A stretch of 64,000 nucleotides of DNA from positions 2,326,501-2,390,500 of the forward strand of contig NC_019676.1 of NCBI RefSeq assembly GCF_000316625.1. The letters are read 5' to 3'. This stretch comes from Nostoc sp. PCC 7107 (GTDB lineage Bacteria > Cyanobacteriota > Cyanobacteriia > Cyanobacteriales > Nostocaceae). Under the pieces are notes generated by a model that saw only the letters and a list, made by a program, of their open reading frames with translations, did no database searches and was not told the origin of the DNA. The stretch's first letter is position 1. Each line of letters begins with the position of its first letter. Position numbers and translations under genes: made by a program. This document shows, in pieces, positions 18,088 through 26,421 of the stretch.

Positions 18088-19050
18088 GTGCAGATAACAT
18101 TTTTAGGGACAAGTTCCGGTGTACCTACGCGATCGCGTAATGTTTCTAGTGTCGCCCTAAGATTACCCCAAAGGGCGGAACTCTGGTTATTCGATTGTGG
18201 TGAAGGTACTCAGCATCAAATTTTGCGGAGTGACCTAAAAATCAGCCAGCTTTCCCGAATTTTTATTACCCATCTGCATGGCGACCACATTTTTGGCTTG
18301 ATGGGTCTATTGGCTAGTTGTGGTTTAGCTGGCAATGTTGACAGAATTGATCTTTATGGGCCACCTGGATTAAATGAATATATCCAATCGGCATCACGCT
18401 ACTCTCATACACACTTTTCCTATCCGATTAAAGTTCATGCTGTCCGTCCGGGAGTAATTTACGAAGATCAGGAATTTACTGTCACCTGTGGAGAATTACA
18501 CCATCGAATTACTGCATTTGGTTATCGGGTAGCCGAAAAAGACCGTTCAGGACGGTTTGATATCGAAAAAGCCAAAGCACTGCAAATTCCTCCTGGCCGG
18601 ATTTACGGTCAACTCAAACGTGGTGAAACTGTCACCTTGGACGATGGAAGAGTGATTAACGGTACTGAACTTTGCGGCCCCACGGAAATTGGCCGCAAAA
18701 TTGCGTATTGTACAGATACAGTTTATACAGAAGGTGCGGTAGATTTAGCCCAAGACGTGGATGTATTAATTCACGAAGCTACCTTTGCCCATGCAGACGC
18801 AGAGATGGCTTTTCAGAGATTGCATTCGACAACCACAATGGCAGCACAAACAGCTTTAGCGGCTGGTTCTCGGCGGTTAATTATGACTCATTTTAGCCCT
18901 CGCTACGCTCCTGGCAACCCCATAGAACTGAAAGATTTGCTTCAGGAAGCACGGGCAATTTTTCCTAAGACAGATATGGCTTATGATTTTATGACTTATG
19001 ATGTGCCACGACGACGGGAAGTGGAGTTGAAACAAGTGTCTGTAAGTTAA
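18088..19050 (+). CDS. rnz: Ribonuclease Z
   Basis: The tRNA 3'-processing endoribonuclease of the metallo-beta-lactamase superfamily (ElaC type), which removes 3' trailers from tRNA precursors. In 320 residues, the Zn-binding THLHGDHIFGLMGLLAS motif lies near residue 62, and the later conserved histidine/aspartate motifs are ELHHRI, the CTDTVY strand, the HEATF motif and the C-terminal THFSPRY. A flexible-arm region (about 155-180) is present. The start is a GTG at 18088 giving MQITFLGTSSGVPTRSRN. It stands alone on the plus strand. The call is secure. Confidence 0.95.
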   Translation: MQITFLGTSSGVPTRSRNVSSVALRLPQRAELWLFDCGEGTQHQILRSDLKISQLSRIFITHLHGDHIFGLMGLLASCGLAGNVDRIDLYGPPGLNEYIQSASRYSHTHFSYPIKVHAVRPGVIYEDQEFTVTCGELHHRITAFGYRVAEKDRSGRFDIEKAKALQIPPGRIYGQLKRGETVTLDDGRVINGTELCGPTEIGRKIAYCTDTVYTEGAVDLAQDVDVLIHEATFAHADAEMAFQRLHSTTTMAAQTALAAGSRRLIMTHFSPRYAPGNPIELKDLLQEARAIFPKTDMAYDFMTYDVPRRREVELKQVSVS

Positions 19051-19348
19051 GACAGCATTACCATTTCCAGCACGTAGTAATGCGATCGCCCCAAGTCAAG
19101 CGATAATTACAATGCGCTAAAAGTAAGCAAATTCAGCCCTGCATTTCTTACTAATACTTGTCATTGACCAGATCAATCAATGGTTTTGAAAGCCAGTATG
19201 GTGCATCTCTATTGCGAGGTAAAGGCTGTGGTTCCTAGCGTCACCTTCGCTATAAAAATAGCTCACTCACTTATTCAGTTTAATATAAATGACTCTGCTG
19301 CACCACTTTTTGATACATTCAAAATCAGCATATAAAGTTTTTACAAAA
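19051..19348. other. Spacer after rnz
   Basis: About 300 bases, AT-rich towards the acyltransferase. It holds one HIP1-like site near 19082. No gene or strong hairpin is seen. Confidence 0.35.
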
Positions 19349-20374
19349 ATGAAGAATAAAGATTTATCATTTCAAGCTTTGCGCGGGTTAGCAATTACAG
19401 CAGTTGTTGCAATTCATGCGTCTGGTATTAATAATGAGACTGAGTTAAATTATGGTTTATCTATGATTTTTAGGCAGTTGGTTAATTTTGCCGTCCCCGT
19501 GTTTATTTTCATTTCTGGTTATTTTACACCTAGTTATGAGTTTACGAAACTATCAGATTATTTAGTTTTTTATAGAAAAAGACTTAGCAGGATACTGTTT
19601 CCTTATTTATTATGGTGTATTTTAATAATTTTGTTTTATAAGCATAATTATCAATGGAATTGGAGCAAAATTTTTACAGATGTGATAACAGGGCAGATTT
19701 TAGGCCCTTATTACTTCATAATTGTTCTTGTTCAGTTAATTTTGCTGATGCCTTTAATGGCTACGTCTACAAAAAGCATAGTGAAAAACTTTTTATGGTT
19801 ATCACTGTCTCCTTTATCGTTGCTTGGGTTGTACTTTTCTCGCTTGTATCTTAATTATGATGTTCAGTTTCCTTGGTATGCGCTTCCTTTTACTGTATGG
19901 GTTAGTTTTTACTATTTAGGCATTCTAGCAACTCAAAGTAAACTAACTATTAAAAATAGAAATATTAGAAAAATTATTTTACTGTATATAGCTTCTATAT
20001 TTTTAGCTATACTTGAAGCGTTTTTCCTTTGGAAGGTTTACAACCTAACTAGTTTTGCAGATTCACAAATTAAGATATCATCCTTTTTATCATCAGTTTT
20101 ATTAATATTAATATTCCTGGGAGTGCGAAAGTCAATTGAGAATTGGTCAAGATTTTTAATTATTCTTGGTGAATTTTCTTTTGGTATCTATTTATTTCAT
20201 ATCCCAGTACTCGATTTGATGAGTAGAATAACTAGCAAGTTTGGCTTTCAAAATTTTTGGATAGCACAATTATTGATAAATTCTTGCGGAGTACTAGCTT
20301 TATGCTGTCTTATAATTGCTATGGTAAGAAAAGTTACAGGTGTTCAGTTTTCGCAGAAATATTTAGGAATGTAG
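19349..20374 (+). CDS. Acyltransferase family 3 membrane protein (OafA/YrhL-like)
   Basis: A 341-residue polytopic membrane acyltransferase of the type that O-acylates sugars of surface polysaccharides. It opens with the family motif LSFQALRGLAITAVVAIHAS, including the conserved catalytic-type histidine in IHAS, followed by about ten hydrophobic segments and RLSRILFPYLLWCI. The ATG at 19349 is chosen because the protein then begins right at the motif; the frame is open 60 bases more. The gene is clearly more AT-rich than its neighbours, with many TTT/TTA codons and no HIP1 site seen inside it, which suggests later acquisition. The acceptor is unknown. Confidence 0.85.
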   Translation: MKNKDLSFQALRGLAITAVVAIHASGINNETELNYGLSMIFRQLVNFAVPVFIFISGYFTPSYEFTKLSDYLVFYRKRLSRILFPYLLWCILIILFYKHNYQWNWSKIFTDVITGQILGPYYFIIVLVQLILLMPLMATSTKSIVKNFLWLSLSPLSLLGLYFSRLYLNYDVQFPWYALPFTVWVSFYYLGILATQSKLTIKNRNIRKIILLYIASIFLAILEAFFLWKVYNLTSFADSQIKISSFLSSVLLILIFLGVRKSIENWSRFLIILGEFSFGIYLFHIPVLDLMSRITSKFGFQNFWIAQLLINSCGVLALCCLIIAMVRKVTGVQFSQKYLGM

Positions 20375-20562
20375 AAGGTAACCACCTACCTAAAGCGAAG
20401 CCTGCTGCTCTTTGTTTTTGTCATTTTTATTAAACCACGACTTTGCAAGGAAGTTATGTCGCAATGGCTACTATAAAGTCTGTATGTAAAAAATTAACAG
20501 ACTTTATAAAATTACGTTCCTTGATGGATTTTCTTACTTAAAAAATTGTCAAAATAAATTAA

Positions 20563-22356
20563 TCAACCACCAGAGGTACGAACATAAATTTCTTGGCCTT
20601 GGGAATTGTAGATGACAATGGGTAAATTAGCATTCTCACTAATAACTGAGAGAGCTTCTTGTAAGATTTGCCAGTGACTATTTGTATTAGTTGTGGAGTC
20701 TGGATTTTCAGGATTAGCTGGTGACAACTCGCCTTGAATAGCTTGTTCATATTCAGGTGTAGTTCTGACAATAATTCCGGTGTAATTTAAAGTAAAAGTG
20801 CAGATGCGAATTTCCGCATTACAAGTTTTATTTAAATCTACACGGGTTTGTTGCCAAGTATTCATCAGTTCGACTTTGGCTTGTGCTTGCTTGAGTCCTT
20901 CAGAATAAGGTGCAATCAAACTTTGAGCTTGGGTGTAGTATAAGCTATCTTGAGAAATATTTTGAGCGGTTTGTACAGCCTGTTGCCAGTATGCGGCGGC
21001 AGCTTGCCATTGGTTGAGTTTTTCGTAATCTTTGGCTTGTTTTGCAATGCTAAGTGCTTGTAAGTAGCTTTTCGCGGCCAATTGTTCTAGGGTAGCGCGA
21101 TCGCGCGCCCTCGCAAATTGTGGTTTATATTCTATTAACAGCTTTTGTGCTTGGGGATAAGCTGGACTATTCTGGGGAATGACACTTAAAGCGTTCACCG
21201 CAACTTGCCAAGTAGACTGTACCTTCTGCCATTCTCTTAAAGATTTAGCCGAAGTTTGCCACTTTATCGCTACACTAGCAACCCCTTTCGCGGCTGTCAG
21301 TTTTTTCAGCCATTGTTCTTGAGCAACTAACTGTTTATTAACAGCTTGTAAGTTAATTCGATACTTCAGTAATTTAGGCTGAATGAAATTATACAGTTCG
21401 CTATTAGGATTGACCGTCTCTAACGGGACTATCGCTTGCCGCCAGAGGTGTTGTCTAGCTTCTAATTCCTCTAAACTATTGGTGGCTGTTTGGGTTTTTT
21501 GTTCAGCTGCATCACCTGTTTGCAAAGCTGTCACTACTTGATTAATTTTGTCTGACTGTTCGGCTAGGGTGATTTTGAGTTCCTCGGCTTGTTGATGGCG
21601 GGGAGACCATTGAGGTATAACATTCAACGCAGCGCTAGCCGCCTCTAGTTTCTGTTTAACTCTAACTAATTCATTTTCTGACTTCGCACGATACATCAGC
21701 TGGCGAGATTCTGTTTTGAGTTGCGTCGCAGTTTCTAACTCTTTGCACTCAGATATTACACAAGGCTGAGTTAATAAATAACCACCAACTCCGAAAACAA
21801 CAATCACCATTAAACCTACACCCAGCAACACAGGTGAGAATACTAACAAAGGTTTGCGGCGGCGCATTGTGCTTAAATCTGGTGCATCCCCTAGGGGATC
21901 ATAAAGTGTTTCCGCTTCTGCCTCTTCTAAAGTTTCTGCAATAAATGCAGAATTGATATTGTTAGCCTCAGAAAATGAGCCACTAGCTGGAAATGAGCCA
22001 GAATCAGAAAAGTCTTGTGTATTGCCATTTTCCCAGATCCCTAAGTCTTCTTCTCTTTGCTTAACAGTAATTCCCCGCTTGGCGTAAGGAAGTTTTTCAC
22101 TGGTCACTCTGAGAAAGCATTGTATCCGTTGTTCCCTGTAGGTGGGTAGGGACTGGAGTGCATCCTCAAGCACTGCAAATACTTGTTCGATGTCAACCTT
22201 CACACCAGGTGGATGTTGCATCAGAATCATCAACTCGTCTTTGTTAACCGCACACCTAATTTGGAAGACTTTACCCGATGGAACTTGTGCCAGAAGTTGT
22301 TCTTGCAAAGTTCTCGCTAACAGCTGTAAATCTTCCTGCTGGACTGCTACTTTCAT
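20563..22356 (-). CDS. Single-pass membrane protein with long coiled-coil/TPR-like exterior
   Basis: A 597-residue protein of unknown function. Residues 1-95 form a small conserved N-terminal domain (MKVAVQQEDLQLLARTLQEQ..., then IRCAVNKDELMILMQHPPGV). An acidic linker follows. One strong transmembrane segment is visible around 175-200 (LLVFSPVLLGVGLMVIVVFG). The rest (about 205-540) is a run of helices rich in Gln, Ala, Leu and Trp, resembling TPR-like repeats (WQAAAAYWQQAVQTAQ, LREWQKVQSTWQVAV), and it ends in a small beta-rich domain. The chosen start lacks the extra 29 residues that a distant start at 22443 would add. I know of no name. Confidence 0.6.
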   Translation of the reverse strand: MKVAVQQEDLQLLARTLQEQLLAQVPSGKVFQIRCAVNKDELMILMQHPPGVKVDIEQVFAVLEDALQSLPTYREQRIQCFLRVTSEKLPYAKRGITVKQREEDLGIWENGNTQDFSDSGSFPASGSFSEANNINSAFIAETLEEAEAETLYDPLGDAPDLSTMRRRKPLLVFSPVLLGVGLMVIVVFGVGGYLLTQPCVISECKELETATQLKTESRQLMYRAKSENELVRVKQKLEAASAALNVIPQWSPRHQQAEELKITLAEQSDKINQVVTALQTGDAAEQKTQTATNSLEELEARQHLWRQAIVPLETVNPNSELYNFIQPKLLKYRINLQAVNKQLVAQEQWLKKLTAAKGVASVAIKWQTSAKSLREWQKVQSTWQVAVNALSVIPQNSPAYPQAQKLLIEYKPQFARARDRATLEQLAAKSYLQALSIAKQAKDYEKLNQWQAAAAYWQQAVQTAQNISQDSLYYTQAQSLIAPYSEGLKQAQAKVELMNTWQQTRVDLNKTCNAEIRICTFTLNYTGIIVRTTPEYEQAIQGELSPANPENPDSTTNTNSHWQILQEALSVISENANLPIVIYNSQGQEIYVRTSGG

Positions 22357-23242
22357 AGAGCGTTCCCGCTGATTATCTATAATTGTTTTTTTATCTTTGA
22401 GCGAAATAAAAGAATCACTTGAGTTTGTTGAATCCAGATGCACAATTTAACCAACCATAAACAAAAATAAAATAAACCAACTTTCTAACATAGATTTTGA
22501 CTGTTCTGGCGAAATCTAATATCAGTGATTATTCGTATTTTTACGATGAGACTTTTTTACCTGCGCGAATTTACTAATTCAGCATTAATTTAACAATTAT
22601 AATTAATGAGTCGAGAATTTATACTTGCTACTAATTTTAGAGTGCTAAATTTGCAATTGAATACAGTCTTTCACCATGTGTTGATACCCTGATAGTAAAG
22701 AATTTATGCTTAATTCTGAATTCAGACTCATAAATTATTTTGAAATCAGAAGTAATTACAAATCAAAAATTGGGAATAATAAAATTTTTACCTTCAAACA
22801 TAGTTTTTTGTCACGAGGAAACACTGTGTGCTTAATGTTTAACACACTCTGAATTTATTTGTTAACAGCCTCAAGTATAAGAAATCGGTAATAGCGATCG
22901 CACTATTAGTTGAGTCGGTTGATAAGTCAAGTCTGAATGTTGTATTAGTTACAAAAATCTTTCAACTGAGAGAAAAAATACTAAGCTAGGGTTTTTGACA
23001 CAACGGCTAATTTTGTTATATGCTGTCAATTTCACTGAGAATATTGGACAATATATAACTTTAGTTCTATGGGTTGATGGTGGAAATTCATTTGCGGCAT
23101 TTGCTGAATTCGATAGAATTGATCCATCAAAAATTAATGTATACAGATGAACTAGACTTAATTCTGCAATTATGCTGCTGTAAAAAATCAACAACAGCAC
23201 CACAAAAATACTTCTAGTAGTAGTAAAACAAGGTGCATAACG
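22357..23242. other. Long divergent intergenic region before sucC-like gene
   Basis: About 890 AT-rich bases with no supported gene; the minus-strand frame 22949-23203 lacks family character. A palindrome TAATAGCGATCGCACTATTA surrounds a HIP1 site near 22892-22911. AAGGTG about 9 bases before 23243 may serve the next gene. It probably holds the promoters of both flanking genes. Confidence 0.4.
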
Positions 23243-24466
23243 ATGGATTTATTAGAATATCAAGTTAAAGAATGGTTTGGGAACATAGGTATTCCTGTCT
23301 TGCCATCTCAAAGGATAGATCATCCTACAGATCTCAAACGCTTAAAAATTCATTATCCCATTGTCCTCAAATCCCAAGTATACGCAGGCGAAAGAATTCA
23401 CGCTGGTGGAGTCAGAATTGTTGAAACAACTATTGATGCGATCGCCGCAGCCCAAACTATTTTTAATTTGCCAATTTGGGGTCAATTACCAGAAGTTTTA
23501 TTGGCAGAGACTAGATATGATAGCAAACAAGAATTTTATTTGGCAGTAGTTTTAGATACAGCTGTTTGCCGACCAGTACTTTTAGGTTGTAAAGAAGCAG
23601 ATATCGATTGGGAATCAGCAGGAGAGAAATTACAGTATGTGGTGGTGGAACAAGAATTTTCGCCTTTTTATGCGCGACGACTAGCTTTGAAAATGGGTCT
23701 GCAAGGTGCGCTGATGCAGTCTGTCAGCAACGTTGTGGAAAAGATGTATGAGTTATTTATCCAAAAAGATTTAGACTTAGTAGAAATTAATCCTTTAGCA
23801 GTGAATGCAGCGAATGAGGTGATGGCCTTAAATGGCAAAGTCAGCATTAACGAACGGGCTATTGGTCGTCATCCAGAACTGGCTGAATTAGCCACAAAAA
23901 TTAGCAACCGTTACAGCAGCAACAAACATAACCCTAGGTTGAAAGATGGGAATGCTGGAGACACCCAAGGCAAAATCGGGATTTTGGGTAATGGTGCAGG
24001 TTCGATTATGGCTACCTTTGATTTAGTCGTTAGTCTTGGGGGTAAGCCCAGTCATCCGTTGAATCTACGACATGGTTTATTAACTGATATTTTGCCCACA
24101 AGTTTTGGCGATCGCCTAGCTAAAGGACTGAATCTCCTCGCTGCTGACAAAAGCATTCAAGTTATTCTGATTAACCTCCTTGGTAGTATTCCCCAAGCCG
24201 AAGCTACCGCACAAGTAATTGCCAAATTTATTCAAGATCATAGTGAACCTGAACGTACTCATAGCAGCCGCAGTCGTCAGGAGTTATCTCTTCCTTGCTT
24301 AGTTGTGCGCTTGGCTGGTTCGGAATTGAATGTAGCCAAAGATTTATTAGCCACCTTAGAAAATCAAGGTGAAATTGTCTTGGTAGAAGATTTAGATGAA
24401 GCAGTAGCGCAAGCTATTCGTCTGGCTAAACCAGCTACTTATCAATCTGTCAAGGTTAAACGTTAA
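23243..24466 (+). CDS. sucC: Succinyl-CoA ligase beta-subunit-like protein, altered phosphate loop
   Basis: A 407-residue protein that aligns end to end with SucC, the ATP-grasp beta subunit that makes succinyl-CoA/succinate and ATP with SucD. It keeps the opening LLEYQVKEWFGNIGIPV, YPIVLKSQVYAGERIHAGGV, the EINPLAV motif and NGKVSINERAIGRHPEL. But the C-terminal half departs: where typical SucC has a Gly-rich GGGA loop, this protein reads PLNLRHGLLTD, and NIFGGI is replaced by NLLGSI. The nucleotide-site residues also vary (GERIH for GRGK). I see a SucC family fold, but a changed active site. It forms an operon with the SucD-like gene 31 bases downstream. Confidence 0.75.
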   Translation: MDLLEYQVKEWFGNIGIPVLPSQRIDHPTDLKRLKIHYPIVLKSQVYAGERIHAGGVRIVETTIDAIAAAQTIFNLPIWGQLPEVLLAETRYDSKQEFYLAVVLDTAVCRPVLLGCKEADIDWESAGEKLQYVVVEQEFSPFYARRLALKMGLQGALMQSVSNVVEKMYELFIQKDLDLVEINPLAVNAANEVMALNGKVSINERAIGRHPELAELATKISNRYSSNKHNPRLKDGNAGDTQGKIGILGNGAGSIMATFDLVVSLGGKPSHPLNLRHGLLTDILPTSFGDRLAKGLNLLAADKSIQVILINLLGSIPQAEATAQVIAKFIQDHSEPERTHSSRSRQELSLPCLVVRLAGSELNVAKDLLATLENQGEIVLVEDLDEAVAQAIRLAKPATYQSVKVKR

Positions 24467-24497
24467 GACTGATTAAATTTCAAACTTCACACTTTTT

Positions 24498-25403
24498 ATG
24501 AACTTAACGCCAGAGAGTAAAGTTATTATCCAAGGCTTCAGTGAATTTATCTCAGCAACTAATATTGGGCAAATGAAAGCTTATGGGACAAATTTGGTTG
24601 CTGGTGTTAATCCTGGTTTTGGTGGACAAACACAATACGATTTGCCAGTATTTGATTTAGTTGAGGAAGTTGTTTCACAGTTTGGCATAATTGACACAAC
24701 AATAATCTGTGTTCACCCTTACCAGTTATTAGATGCGGCGTTAGAAGCGATCGCCTCTAACATCCGCCAAATTATCATTATCACAGCAGGAATGCCGCCA
24801 TTAGATATGGTGCAATTACTCCGCAAAGCCGAAGCCTGTGAAACCTTGATAGTGGGGCCAAACAGTCCGGGGATCATCGTTCCCGGAAAAATTCTTTTAG
24901 GAACTCAGCCCAGCGAATTTTATACTCCTGGCCCTGTGGGAATTGTCAGCCGCAGCAGCACTTTAACCTACGAAGTCGCTAGGGAATTAACCAAAGCTGG
25001 TTTAGGACAATCAATTAGTGTCAGCATTGGTAGTGATGCAATTGTCGGTTCATCGTTTTTGCAATGGCTGCAAATTCTTGATGAAGATGAAAATACAGAA
25101 GCGATTGTGTTAGTTGGTCAACCCGGTGGTGGTAGCGAAGAAGCCGCAGCGCGATATATTACGGAAGCGATCGATAAACCAGTCATTGCCTATATTGCAG
25201 GTAGACAAGTACCACCAGTCAAAAATTGGCAACAAACTGGCACTTTAGCCGCAGTTATTGGCCGTGATCCTACTTTTGGTACAGCCCAAAGTAAATTAAC
25301 AGCATTCAAAGAAGCAGAAGTTCCTGTGGCTGACCGTCCTTCCCTAATTCCTGAGTTGGTCAGGAATGAGTTGAAAGTCCTTTCTGTTGAATTACAGAAT
25401 TAG
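24498..25403 (+). CDS. sucD: Succinyl-CoA ligase alpha-subunit-like protein lacking the phosphohistidine
   Basis: A 301-residue SucD-like CoA-binding protein. The Rossmann N-terminus and middle are well kept (GVNPGFGGQTQYDLPVFDLV, GIVSRSSTLTYEVARELTKA). Key catalytic residues are not. In E. coli numbering the active-site histidine H246 (GHAGAI) is Q246 here (KNWQQTGTLA), the catalytic E208 (GEIGG) is Q208 (GQPGG), and the CoA-site NCPG is NSPG (S123). So it is unlikely to make the phosphohistidine intermediate. It probably pairs with the preceding SucC-like protein and could bind CoA without the classical reaction. Whether other cyanobacterial homologues share this must be checked. Confidence 0.75.
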   Translation: MNLTPESKVIIQGFSEFISATNIGQMKAYGTNLVAGVNPGFGGQTQYDLPVFDLVEEVVSQFGIIDTTIICVHPYQLLDAALEAIASNIRQIIIITAGMPPLDMVQLLRKAEACETLIVGPNSPGIIVPGKILLGTQPSEFYTPGPVGIVSRSSTLTYEVARELTKAGLGQSISVSIGSDAIVGSSFLQWLQILDEDENTEAIVLVGQPGGGSEEAAARYITEAIDKPVIAYIAGRQVPPVKNWQQTGTLAAVIGRDPTFGTAQSKLTAFKEAEVPVADRPSLIPELVRNELKVLSVELQN

Positions 25404-25592
25404 TTTTCATTCTCACGGGAAGAAATTAGTCTGATAGCAAAGGGCTGAGTGCTGAGGATAAATCCTTTATTTTCCAGGCTTTGAGCAATCAACATTGACT
25501 ACAGTCCTGAGATAATTGTCCTGACTGAATGTCGACTCAGCGTCGACTGTACGCCTCTCTACCGCTAACAGCACTAGGCGAGAAGCTTGTGA

Positions 25593-26024
25593 TTAATTAG
25601 TCACTTCAACACTCTCATTCAATCTGCGAATGAGGCGTGATAACTCACGAATGATATTTACGGCAATTTCGGGAGTTTCTTCAATTGCGTCATAAAGTTG
25701 TTCTTGTGTTAGTTCTAAACATTCACAAGGTTCGATGGTGGTGGCGGTAGCAGAACGAGGCTGTGTATCAAATACTGCCATTTCGCCAAAGTATTTACCC
25801 TGTTCTACTTCTGCCAAGAATTTATTACCAATGTGGACTTTAACTCTACCTGATACCACAATGTAAAGAGATCGCCCTTCTTCACCCTGTCTAAAAATTG
25901 TGTAATTTGCTGGAAATGACAACTCGTGCATAACTGAAGTCAGCCGCACAATAAAATCATCCCGCAATTCCTTAAAAATCGGGACTCGGCGCACAAATAA
26001 CAATCGGTCAACACTACTGAGCAT
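25593..26024 (-). CDS. Cyclic-nucleotide-binding domain protein
   Basis: A 143-residue stand-alone cNMP-binding domain (CAP/EPAC-type beta-barrel). The phosphate-binding-cassette region reads GKYFGEMAVFDTQPRSATAT with the conserved Glu and Arg of cyclic-nucleotide sites. The barrel glycines (FRQGEEGRSLYIVVSGRVKV) are clear. The remaining residues form an N-terminal helix with VRRVPIFKEL and a C-terminal helix. No DNA-binding helix-turn-helix follows, so it is not a complete CRP-type regulator. It likely works as a sensor module with a partner protein, possibly binding cAMP. It ends near the SucD-like gene on the opposite strand. The start is at the ATG with the family N-terminus. Confidence 0.8.
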   Translation of the reverse strand: MLSSVDRLLFVRRVPIFKELRDDFIVRLTSVMHELSFPANYTIFRQGEEGRSLYIVVSGRVKVHIGNKFLAEVEQGKYFGEMAVFDTQPRSATATTIEPCECLELTQEQLYDAIEETPEIAVNIIRELSRLIRRLNESVEVTN

Positions 26025-26421
26025 AATTAAGAGTTAAGACACACCCAGGAAGAATATCGGGCAATTTTGAGATTTTTGAATATGCGATCGCCATACTAAC
26101 CGATAAAAATCACAACTCAGTACCGAGTTTAATTAATTTGATCATCACATTTTTTTACCAAGTTCTCCAAAACCACAACTACATCCATTAAACAATGAAG
26201 CTGGTAGCTGCTGTAGCTAAATCTATCACGACCAAAGGATGAATTGGGTATTCTGTAGTAGATTCCGCTAACATTGCTACCACTAAGCCTAGTCCGAATT
26301 TTGACTGCTAGGCGCAATATCTTTGTTAAATATTTATACTTAGATAGCTAGGGAGATTCTGTCAAAAACGTAGTCGAAACTCAGTAACCAGGGGAGAGAA
26401 ATAAAATTGCTCCACGATTAT
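26025..26421. other. Spacer between the FUSC and cNMP-binding genes
   Basis: About 400 bases; the small minus-strand frame 26129-26317 has no family character. AT-rich, one HIP1-like site near 26083. Nothing else seen. Confidence 0.35.

Noticed and set aside
22949-23203. Minus-strand frame of 84 codons in the intergenic region
   Set aside because: AT-rich, unlikely composition, no ribosome-binding site or family motif.
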